Shown in pieces: positions 26,246 to 33,398 of a DNA stretch of 64,000 nucleotides. The notes under the pieces were generated by a model that saw only the letters and a program-made list of their open reading frames with translations, was not told where the DNA came from and ran no database searches. Source of the stretch: Burkholderiaceae bacterium (GTDB taxonomy: Bacteria > Pseudomonadota > Gammaproteobacteria > Burkholderiales > Burkholderiaceae_E); contig JADJVQ010000003.1 of assembly GCA_016710525.1 (NCBI GenBank), positions 124,001 through 188,000 of the forward strand, in the 5' to 3' direction. The translations under genes were made by a program, and so were the position numbers. Each line of letters starts with the position of its first letter. The stretch's first letter is position 1.

Positions 26246-26832
26246 CTGCCCGCCTTGTCCGGGCGCTGGCCCTGATGGCGATGGTCTGGGCGGCTCTGTT
26301 TGCCGTTGCGACCCCGGCGCGTGCCGCCGACGCCATCGAGGTCCAGAGCGCTCGCCTCGATTCCTCCTTGGACGGCTGGATGCTGGTGGCCGATTTCGGG
26401 GTGCCGCTGCCCGGGCGCCTCGAAGAAGCCGTCAATCGCGGAGTGACCCTGTATTTCGTGGTTGAATTCGATCTGTTCCGGCCCCGCTGGTACTGGTTCG
26501 ACGAGTCGGTCCACTCCAGCGTGCTGACGTACCGGCTGTCGTATCACGCGCTGACCCGCCAATACCGTCTGAACCTGTCGGGGTTCGCCCAGACATTCCC
26601 GTCCCTGCCGGAAGCACTCGCCGCGATGTCGCGGGTGCGCGGCTGGCGGGTGCTCGAGCCCGATCAGGTACGCATCGGCACGCTGTACGAGTTCCAGGTG
26701 CGCATGCGCCTGGACACCTCGCAGCTGCCCAAGCCGTTCCAGGTCAACGCACTGACCAACCGCGAGTGGACGCTGAGCTCCGAATGGAAGCGCTTCCGGT
26801 TCAATCCCGAGACTCCGAAAAGCGCGCAATAA
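26242..26832 (+). CDS. DUF4390 exported protein
   Basis: A 196-residue protein with a signal peptide (LVRALALMAMVWAALFAVA, cleaved near ARAADA) and the DUF4390 domain: IEVQSARLDSSLDGWMLVAD, VTLYFVVEFDLFRPRWYWFD, and YRLNLSGFAQTFPSLPEAL. This family is found almost always directly before an NtrY-like kinase in betaproteobacteria, so a sensing role linked to the kinase is possible but unproven. The GTG at 26242 overlaps the rsmB stop; the 3' end overlaps the kinase start by about 50 bases. Confidence 0.88.
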   Translation: MTARLVRALALMAMVWAALFAVATPARAADAIEVQSARLDSSLDGWMLVADFGVPLPGRLEEAVNRGVTLYFVVEFDLFRPRWYWFDESVHSSVLTYRLSYHALTRQYRLNLSGFAQTFPSLPEALAAMSRVRGWRVLEPDQVRIGTLYEFQVRMRLDTSQLPKPFQVNALTNREWTLSSEWKRFRFNPETPKSAQ

Positions 26833-29186
26833 CCCGCGCGCTGCGAGTCGCCCTGATCGCCTCGGTGGCGATGGCGGTGATCCTGCTCGCGCTGCTCGCC
26901 TCGGCCAGCGGCAATACACGGCTATTCGAAGGTCGCTATCCGCTGCTGCTGGGCCTGGCCGGCGGTGTCGCGCTGATGCTGCTGGTGCTGGTGCTCGAGC
27001 TGCTGCGCCGGCTGGTCACCCGGTATCGGCGCGGACTGTTCGGCACGCGTCTGATGGCGCGCATGGCCGGCTCCTTCGTGCTGATGACGGTGGTGCCGGT
27101 CGCACTGGTGTTTTTCGTGGCGGTGCAATTCGTCGGCCGGTCGATCGAGTCCTGGTTCGACGTGCCGCTGGAGCGGGCGCTCGAATCCGGATTGAGCCTG
27201 GCCCGGGCCTCGCTCGACTCGATGCTCACCGACCTGACCCAGAAATCCCGGGTGATGGCCGCCGAACTCGCCGAGACGCCGGCCGTGGGCTGGCCGCAGG
27301 CGCTCAGCCGGCTGCGCGAACAGTCCGGGGTGCAGGAGGCGCTCGTGCTGGCCGGCACCGGCCGGATCGTCACGTCCAGCGGGGGCCAGTTCGCCCGGCT
27401 GGTGCCCGACCTGCCGCCGGCCGACGCATTGCGCCAGGCGCGCCTGACCCGCCAGTTTGCCCGCGTCGAAGGCGGCGAGACCGGCTCGACCGAACGCGCC
27501 CTCAAGCTGCGGGTGATCGTGCTGGTCTCGATGGACGGGCAGCGGATCGACAACAGCCGCTACCTGCAGCTGGTTCAGACGGTGCCCACGGTGCTGGCCG
27601 AAAACGCCGAAGCGGTGCAGCAGGGGTTTCGCGACTTCCAGCAGCTGTCGCTGTCGCGCGAGGGCTTGAAGCGCATCTTCCGGATCACGCTCACGCTCAC
27701 GTTCCTGCTGACCGTCTTCGCCGCGGTGGCCGGCGCCTTCCTGCTGGCCGGCTGGCTGACCGGCCCGCTGTCGGAGCTGGCTGCGGCGACGCGATCGGTG
27801 GCCGAAGGCGATTTCCGACAGGTCAAGGACTACACCGGCCGCGACGAGCTCGGTGTGCTGACCCGTTCGTTCAATGCCATGACCCGCCAGCTGCAGGAGG
27901 CGCGTTCGCTGGTCGACCGCAACCAGCGCGAGCTCGAACGCGTCAACGCACGCCTCGAAAGCGTGCTGGCCAACCTGGACGCCGGGGTGATGGTGCTCGA
28001 CTCGGACCTGTGCCTCACGCTGGCCAATCCGGGGGCCGACCGGATCCTGGGCGCCAGCCTCGAGAAGCATCTGGGCACTTCCCTGGCCGATCTGCCCGGA
28101 GTGGGCTTGCTGGCCGATGAGATCCGCGCGGCCTTCAACGAGCAGGCCGCCGCCGGCTCGGCCAGCTGGCAGCGCCAGTTCGTGCTCGGACGCAGCCGTG
28201 AGCAGCAAAGCGCCGACGGCAGCGGCGCCGGACCGGCCCCCGACCCGAGCCGGCCGGCCGACCAGACGCTGCTGGCGCGAGGTTCGATCCTGCCGGAGCG
28301 CCGGGTCGGCTATGTCATCGTTTTCGACGACATCAGCGAAGTGGTCACTGCGCAGCGCGCCTTGGCCTGGACCGAAGTGGCGCGCCGTCTGGCCCACGAG
28401 ATCAAGAACCCCCTGACGCCGATCCAGCTGGCCGCCGAGCGCATGGCCTTCAAGCTGCGCGACAAGCTGCCGCCCGCCGACGCCGAAATGCTGGTCAAGA
28501 ACACCCAGACCATCGTCAACCAGGTCCAGGCCCTGAAGACGATGGTCGACGAGTTCCGCGATTACGCGCGCCTGCCCGCCGCCCAGTTGCAGGCATTGCA
28601 GATCAACGACCTGATCGAGGACGTGCTGCGCCTGTACGCGGCCGGTGACCCGCAGGGCGCGATCCGGGCGCGGCTGGCGGACGATGCGCCACTGGTGCTG
28701 GGCGACGCGACCCAGCTGCGCCAGGTCTTCCACAACCTGCTCAAGAATGCCCAGGAAGCCGGCGGCAAGGGCGCCCTGCGCGACGCCGGCATGGCGGTCC
28801 AGGGTGGTGAAGCGGCCGACCCCGAGCGCATGACCGTCGATGTGGTCAGCGAGCGTGTCGCGCTGGCCGATGGCCGCGCCGCGGTACGGGTCACGGTGCG
28901 CGATCACGGCAGCGGCTTTGCGCCGGGCATGCTGGCGCGGGCCTTCGAACCGTACGTCACCAGCAAGCCCAAGGGCACCGGGCTGGGCCTGGCTATCGTC
29001 AAGAAGATCGTCGACGAACACGGCGCGCGGCTCGATATCACCAACTGGCAGGACGATTCCGGCCGCATTGCCGGCGCCCAGGTGGCGATCCTATTTACGA
29101 AATTGCCGAAAAGCGTGGAGAATCTGAGGTTTGACGAAGCGGCGCTGCGCGACGGGGAATATGGCCGAAATTCTGGTGGTGGATGA
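26784..29186 (+). CDS. NtrY-like sensor histidine kinase
   Basis: Inner-membrane kinase of 800 residues. Three N-terminal helices (VALIASVAMAVILLALL; PLLLGLAGGVALMLLVLVL; FVLMTVVPVALVFFVAV) and a periplasmic segment precede a fourth helix and a HAMP domain (WLTGPLSELAAATRSVAEGD), a PAS domain (LESVLANLDAGVMVLDSDL), the phosphoacceptor His538 in RRLAHEIKNPL, and the ATPase motifs NLLKNAQEA, DHGSGF and KGTGLGLAIVKK. The ATG at 26784 is used; a GTG at 26766 is also in frame. It overlaps the response-regulator gene by 26 bases. Resembles the NtrY nitrogen/redox sensor. Confidence 0.92.
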   Translation: MEALPVQSRDSEKRAITRALRVALIASVAMAVILLALLASASGNTRLFEGRYPLLLGLAGGVALMLLVLVLELLRRLVTRYRRGLFGTRLMARMAGSFVLMTVVPVALVFFVAVQFVGRSIESWFDVPLERALESGLSLARASLDSMLTDLTQKSRVMAAELAETPAVGWPQALSRLREQSGVQEALVLAGTGRIVTSSGGQFARLVPDLPPADALRQARLTRQFARVEGGETGSTERALKLRVIVLVSMDGQRIDNSRYLQLVQTVPTVLAENAEAVQQGFRDFQQLSLSREGLKRIFRITLTLTFLLTVFAAVAGAFLLAGWLTGPLSELAAATRSVAEGDFRQVKDYTGRDELGVLTRSFNAMTRQLQEARSLVDRNQRELERVNARLESVLANLDAGVMVLDSDLCLTLANPGADRILGASLEKHLGTSLADLPGVGLLADEIRAAFNEQAAAGSASWQRQFVLGRSREQQSADGSGAGPAPDPSRPADQTLLARGSILPERRVGYVIVFDDISEVVTAQRALAWTEVARRLAHEIKNPLTPIQLAAERMAFKLRDKLPPADAEMLVKNTQTIVNQVQALKTMVDEFRDYARLPAAQLQALQINDLIEDVLRLYAAGDPQGAIRARLADDAPLVLGDATQLRQVFHNLLKNAQEAGGKGALRDAGMAVQGGEAADPERMTVDVVSERVALADGRAAVRVTVRDHGSGFAPGMLARAFEPYVTSKPKGTGLGLAIVKKIVDEHGARLDITNWQDDSGRIAGAQVAILFTKLPKSVENLRFDEAALRDGEYGRNSGGG

Positions 29187-29934
29187 TGAGATCGGCATCC
29201 GCGAACTATTGTCGGAAATTCTGGGCGACGAAGGCCACTCGGTGTTGCTGGCCGACAGCGCACAGCAGGCACGAAAAGTTCGCGATGAAAACCCTCTGGA
29301 TCTCGTGCTGCTCGACATCTGGATGCCCGATACCGACGGCGTGACGCTGCTCAAGGAATGGGCGGCCAACGGCAAGCTCACCATGCCGGTGATCATGATG
29401 TCGGGACACGCAACGATCGACACCGCGGTCGAGGCCACGCGCATCGGCGCCCTCGATTTCCTCGAAAAGCCGATCGCCCTGCAAAAGCTGCTCAAGGCTG
29501 TCGAACAGGGCCTGGCGCGCGGCAAGGCGCACGTGCCCCGGCCCGTGCCGGTGGTTGCGCACAGTGTTCCCGGGCTGGCAGGCGGGGCGACGGTCACCCC
29601 GATGATGGTCCGCCCCGTCGTCACTCATGAGGTCAGCGGCGAATTCGCCGTCGGTCATGCGCCCGGTTATGCCGCGCATGCTCACCCGCATCCGCCCGCC
29701 GCTGCGGCCGGCGCGACCGTGGCCATGCGCGACCTGCCCATCGATCTGCCGCTGCGCGAGGCACGCGATGCCTTCGAGCGCGCGTACTTCGAGCATCACC
29801 TGTCGCGGGAACATGGCAGCATGACCCGGGTGGCCGAAAAGACCGGGCTGGAGCGTACGCACCTGTACCGCAAGCTCAAGCAGCTGGGCATCGATCTGTC
29901 ACGCGGCGCGTACCGCAAGAATCAGCAAGTGTGA
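29161..29934 (+). CDS. NtrX-like response regulator lacking the AAA+ domain
   Basis: A 257-residue regulator. Receiver domain at residues 3-115: acidic DDE at 9-11, phosphoacceptor Asp52 in LVLLDIWMPD, Thr/Ser in IMMSGHAT, Lys in FLEKPI. A histidine/proline/alanine-rich linker (about 120-195) replaces the sigma-54-interacting AAA+ domain of classical NtrX: no GAFTGA or Walker motifs occur. The C-terminus (about 210-250) is a Fis-type helix-turn-helix (HGSMTRVAEKTGLERTHLYR). It should bind DNA without activating sigma-54 polymerase. Its TGA overlaps the trkA GTG by four bases. Confidence 0.92.
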   Translation: MAEILVVDDEIGIRELLSEILGDEGHSVLLADSAQQARKVRDENPLDLVLLDIWMPDTDGVTLLKEWAANGKLTMPVIMMSGHATIDTAVEATRIGALDFLEKPIALQKLLKAVEQGLARGKAHVPRPVPVVAHSVPGLAGGATVTPMMVRPVVTHEVSGEFAVGHAPGYAAHAHPHPPAAAAGATVAMRDLPIDLPLREARDAFERAYFEHHLSREHGSMTRVAEKTGLERTHLYRKLKQLGIDLSRGAYRKNQQV

Positions 29935-31322
29935 AGATCATCATCCTGGGCGCCGGCCGTGTCGGCGCGTCGGTGGCCGAGGCCCTGGTCTCCGAAGAGA
30001 ACGACATCACGGTGGTCGACACCGACGTGCTCAACCTGCGCGAGCTGCAGGACCGCTTCGACCTGCGCACGGTGCCGGGCAACGGCACGCACCCCACCGT
30101 GCTCGAGCAGGCCGGCGCGCAGGACGCCGACATGCTGATCGCAACCGCCGCGCGCGACGAGACCAACCTGGTCGCCTGCCAGCTGGCCGCCCGCCTGTTC
30201 AATGTCCCGACGCGCATCGCGCGCATTCGCGCGCCGGAATTCCAGGATCACCCCGAGATCACCGGCGAAGGCGGGTTTCATGTCGATCACCTGATCTGTC
30301 CCGAGCAGACGGTGTGCGACTACGTGATCAAGCTGATCCAGTTTCCCGAAGCGCTGCAGGTGCTCGAGTTCGCCAACGGTCGGGCCAGCCTGATCGCTGT
30401 TCGGGCCTACGCCGGCGGGCCGCTGGTCGAGCATCCGATCCGGGACCTGCGCAAGGCCCATCCCAAGATCGACATGCGGGTGGTGGCGGTGTTCCGCAAC
30501 GACAGCGCCATCACGCCGGATGGCGACACGCTGATCGAACCCGGCGATGAGGTGTTCCTGCTGGCGGCCTCCGAGCACATCCGCACCGCGCTGTCCGATC
30601 TGCGCCGGATGGACAAGGCGGTACGCCGCATCATGATCGCGGGCGGCGGCAACATCGGCCTGCGGCTGGCGCGAGCGCTGGGTACCAGCTACCAGGTGAA
30701 GGTGGTCGAGTCCAATGCGCTGCGCTGCGAGTACCTGGCCAGCCAGCTGCCCTCCTCGACGCTGGTGCTGCATGGCGACTCCACCGACGAAGACCTGCTC
30801 GCCGACGAGAGCGTCGGCGACATGGATCTGTTCGTCGCGCTGACCAACGACGACGAAAACAACATCATGTCGTGCATGATGGCCAAGCGGATGGGCGCGC
30901 GCCGCGTGATCGCGCTGATCAATCGGCGCGCGTACGCCGAACTGATGCAGGGCAGCCGGATCGACATCGCGATCGTGCCCGCCCTGACGACCATCGGCGA
31001 GCTGCTCACGCATGTGCGCCGCGGCGACATGGTTTCGGTCCATTCGCTGCGCCGTGGCGCGGCCGAGGCCCTCGAGGCAATCGCCCACGGCGATGCCAAA
31101 TCGTCGAAGGTGGTGGGCCGTCGGATCGAGGAGATCGACCTGCCCAAGGGCGCCACGATCGGCGCGATCGTGCGCGGCGCCCGCAATGGCGAGAGCCAGG
31201 TGATCATCGCCCATCACGACACCATGATCCACGCGGAAGATCATGTGATCGTCTTCGTCACCAACAAGCGGATCATTCCCAAGGTCGAGAAACTGTTCCA
31301 GGTCGGGGTCGGATTCTTCTAA
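29931..31322 (+). CDS. trkA: Trk system potassium uptake protein TrkA
   Basis: Cytoplasmic peripheral subunit that gates the TrkH potassium channel by NAD(H)/nucleotide binding. The 463 residues comprise two RCK repeats: first Rossmann motif GAGRVGASVAEAL (residues 7-19) and second GGGNIGLRLARAL (about 239-251), each followed by a TrkA_C domain. Acidic strand-2 ends (VVDTD and KVVESN) are the expected ribose-binding positions. GTG start at 29931 in the overlap GTGA with the regulator gene. trkH lies 6.4 kb away, separated by a TRAP operon and a symporter. Confidence 0.95.
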   Translation: MKIIILGAGRVGASVAEALVSEENDITVVDTDVLNLRELQDRFDLRTVPGNGTHPTVLEQAGAQDADMLIATAARDETNLVACQLAARLFNVPTRIARIRAPEFQDHPEITGEGGFHVDHLICPEQTVCDYVIKLIQFPEALQVLEFANGRASLIAVRAYAGGPLVEHPIRDLRKAHPKIDMRVVAVFRNDSAITPDGDTLIEPGDEVFLLAASEHIRTALSDLRRMDKAVRRIMIAGGGNIGLRLARALGTSYQVKVVESNALRCEYLASQLPSSTLVLHGDSTDEDLLADESVGDMDLFVALTNDDENNIMSCMMAKRMGARRVIALINRRAYAELMQGSRIDIAIVPALTTIGELLTHVRRGDMVSVHSLRRGAAEALEAIAHGDAKSSKVVGRRIEEIDLPKGATIGAIVRGARNGESQVIIAHHDTMIHAEDHVIVFVTNKRIIPKVEKLFQVGVGFF

Positions 31323-31364
31323 GTGGCTGCCTGAGCGCTCGCGCGATCGGGAAAACCCTAGCGC

Positions 31365-31378
31365 TGTCACCCGTGACA
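31365..31378. promoter_or_regulatory. Palindrome upstream of the first TRAP binding-protein gene
   Basis: Perfect arms TGTCAC and GTGACA around CC, 62-75 bases before the DctP start. The position fits an operator for a dedicated regulator, but none is encoded next to it. Confidence 0.35.
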
Positions 31379-31439
31379 AGCGGCGGTGGCACTCCTAGCA
31401 TTCGGGAACGCCAACGAGAATCCCTTAGGAGACAGGATC

Positions 31440-32567
31440 ATGACCGACAGCAGCATGGCTCCCGGCAATCGCCGCCGTTTCATAGCGGGCGCCACCGCGG
31501 CCACCGCGGGCGCCGCGACGCTCGGCTTCCCGATGATCGCCACCGCGCAACCGATTTCACTGCGCTTCCAGAGCACCTGGCCGCAGAAGGACATCTTTCA
31601 CGAGTACGCCACCGACTTCGCCACCCGGGTCAACGAGATGGCGGGCGGCAAGGTCAAGATCGAGGTGCTGCCCGCCGGCGCGGTGGTCAAGGCCTTCGAC
31701 CTGCTCGACGCGGTGAACAAGGGCACGCTCGATGGCGGCCACGGCGTGCTGGCCTACTGGTACGGCAAGAATTCGGCCATGGCCCTGTGGGGCTCGGGGC
31801 CGGCGTTCGGCATGGATCCGAACATGGTGCTCGCCTGGCATCAGTACGGCGGCGGCAAGCAGATGCTCGAAGAGATCTACAAGACCCTGAACATGGACGT
31901 GACCTCGTTCGTGTACGGGCCGATGCCCACCCAGCCGCTGGGCTGGTTCAAGAAGCCGGTGTCCAAGCCCGAGGACATCAAGGGCCTGAAGTACCGGACC
32001 GTGGGGCTGTCGATCGACATCTTCACCAAGATGGGCGCGGCCGTGAACGCGCTGCCCGGTGGTGACATCGTGCCGGCGATGGACCGCGGTCTGCTCGATG
32101 CGGCCGAGTTCAACAACGCCACGTCCGACCGCATCCTGGGCTTTCCCGATGTCGCCAAGGTCTGCATGCTGCAGAGCTTTCACCAGTGTGCCGAGAACTT
32201 CGAGATCCTGTTCAACAAGAAGAAGTACGACGCGCTGCCCAAGGAAGTGAAGTCGATCATCGAGCACGCGGTCGAGGCCTCCTCGGCCGAGATGTCCTGG
32301 AAGGCGATCGACCGCTATTCCAAGGATTACATCGAGATGCAGCAGAAGCAGGGCGTGAAGTTCTACAAGACGCCCGACTCCGTGCTGCGCGCCCAGCTCA
32401 AGGCCTGGGACGAAGTCACCGCGGCCAAGTCGGCCGAGAACGCGATGTTCAAGAAGGTGCTCGAGTCGCAACGCGCGTTCGCGCAGCGTGCGGTGCGCTG
32501 GCAGAACGACACCAATGTCGATTACAAGATGGCCTACAACCACTTTTTCGGCGCCAAGAAGGCCTGA
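31440..32567 (+). CDS. TRAP transporter substrate-binding protein DctP (TakP-like), Tat-exported
   Basis: Periplasmic receptor of a TRAP transporter, 375 residues. The N-terminus carries a twin-arginine signal (NRRRFIAGATAATAG) ending near IATAQP. The mature protein starts ISLRFQSTWPQKDIFHEYA and contains GYW-type text (LAYWYGKNSAMALWGSGPAF, YGPMPTQPLGWFKK, KYRTVGLSIDIFTKMG, LLDAAEFNNATSDR), which matches the 2-keto-acid-binding TakP branch; the Arg in KYRTVG and Gln in MLQSFHQ are likely ligand contacts. ATG at 31440 with AGGAGA 9 bases before. A hairpin separates it from the permease genes. Confidence 0.92.
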   Translation: MTDSSMAPGNRRRFIAGATAATAGAATLGFPMIATAQPISLRFQSTWPQKDIFHEYATDFATRVNEMAGGKVKIEVLPAGAVVKAFDLLDAVNKGTLDGGHGVLAYWYGKNSAMALWGSGPAFGMDPNMVLAWHQYGGGKQMLEEIYKTLNMDVTSFVYGPMPTQPLGWFKKPVSKPEDIKGLKYRTVGLSIDIFTKMGAAVNALPGGDIVPAMDRGLLDAAEFNNATSDRILGFPDVAKVCMLQSFHQCAENFEILFNKKKYDALPKEVKSIIEHAVEASSAEMSWKAIDRYSKDYIEMQQKQGVKFYKTPDSVLRAQLKAWDEVTAAKSAENAMFKKVLESQRAFAQRAVRWQNDTNVDYKMAYNHFFGAKKA

Positions 32568-32601
32568 CACTGATGCGCAGGCCCTGAGCCGCCGGTACCG
32601 A

Positions 32602-32634
32602 GGCACTCCGTACCGAAGCACCGGGTACGGTGCC
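32602..32634 (+). promoter_or_regulatory. Intercistronic hairpin between DctP and DctQ genes
   Basis: Arms 32602-32614 and 32624-32634 pair over 11 base pairs with a two-base bulge and a nine-base loop. A second perfect palindrome, CGGCCCG-T-CGGGCCG, follows at 32688-32702. Neither has a U-run. Within a 219-base spacer they could stabilise the upstream mRNA end or attenuate read-through, making more binding protein than permease. Confidence 0.45.
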
Positions 32635-32786
32635 TGCGGACGAACACCGTGGTCATCGGGAGTCGCCCGCCAGGGGCGGCTCGCGCCCGGCCCGTCGGGC
32701 CGGCCATTTCTGATCATTCCCTATCGAGACAGCCCGACCGGCCGGCCCCAGGGACGGCCGTCGGGCGACATTCCCCGGGCACAACC

Positions 32787-33395
32787 ATGCAACGCTTCTT
32801 CCTCACGGTCGACAAGATCTCCACCTGGCTCGGCCAGCTGGCGGCGTGGGCCATCGTGATTCTGACCGTGATGATCTGCTGGGAGGTGTTTTCGAGGTAT
32901 GCGCTGGGCACGCCCCACGCCTGGGTGTTCGATGTCCAGATCATGCTGTACGGCACGGTGTTCATGATGGCGGGCGCCTATACGCTGGCCAAGAACGGCC
33001 ATGTCCGCGGCGACATCCTGTACGGGTTCATGGCGCCGCGCACACAGGCGTTCTTCGATCTGGTCCTGTACATCGTGTTCTTCGTGCCCGGCATCCTGGC
33101 GCTGGCCTGGGCGGGCTACAGCTATGCGGGCGAGTCCTGGGCGATCAACGAGCATTCGTCGATCTCGGCCGACGGACCGCCGATCTACCCGTTCAAGGCG
33201 GTCATCCCGATTGCCGGCGTCCTGCTGTCGCTGCAGGGGCTGGTCGAAATCCTGCGCTGTGTCGTCTGCCTGCAGACCGGGCAGTGGCCCTCGCGCGAAG
33301 AGGACGTCGAGGAGGTCGACGTCGAGAAGTTGAAGGCGATGGTTTCCCACGGTGACGATCCGGCCGCGCCTGCGATGCCGGTCAAGGGGGCCTGA
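32787..33395 (+). CDS. TRAP transporter small permease DctQ
   Basis: A 202-residue membrane protein with four helices: WLGQLAAWAIVILTVMICWE, VQIMLYGTVFMMAGAYTL, FFDLVLYIVFFVPGILALAW and AVIPIAGVLLSLQGLVEILR. The conserved DctQ features are FSRYALGTPHAWVFD after helix 1 and the arginine-flanked NGHVRGDILYG loop. It joins DctM to form the permease. Acidic C-terminal tail (EEDVEEVDVEK). ATG at 32787; the DctM start follows its stop by 3 bases. Confidence 0.92.
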   Translation: MQRFFLTVDKISTWLGQLAAWAIVILTVMICWEVFSRYALGTPHAWVFDVQIMLYGTVFMMAGAYTLAKNGHVRGDILYGFMAPRTQAFFDLVLYIVFFVPGILALAWAGYSYAGESWAINEHSSISADGPPIYPFKAVIPIAGVLLSLQGLVEILRCVVCLQTGQWPSREEDVEEVDVEKLKAMVSHGDDPAAPAMPVKGA

Positions 33396-33398
33396 GCG

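Noticed and set aside
26922..29021. 699-codon open frame antisense to the NtrY-like kinase
   Set aside because: A shadow of GC-rich codon use; the kinase has complete domain motifs on the other strand.
31395..31420. Possible sigma-54 promoter (TGGCAC ... GC) before DctP
   Set aside because: The distance between the GG and GC elements is two bases too short and TTGC is not present.
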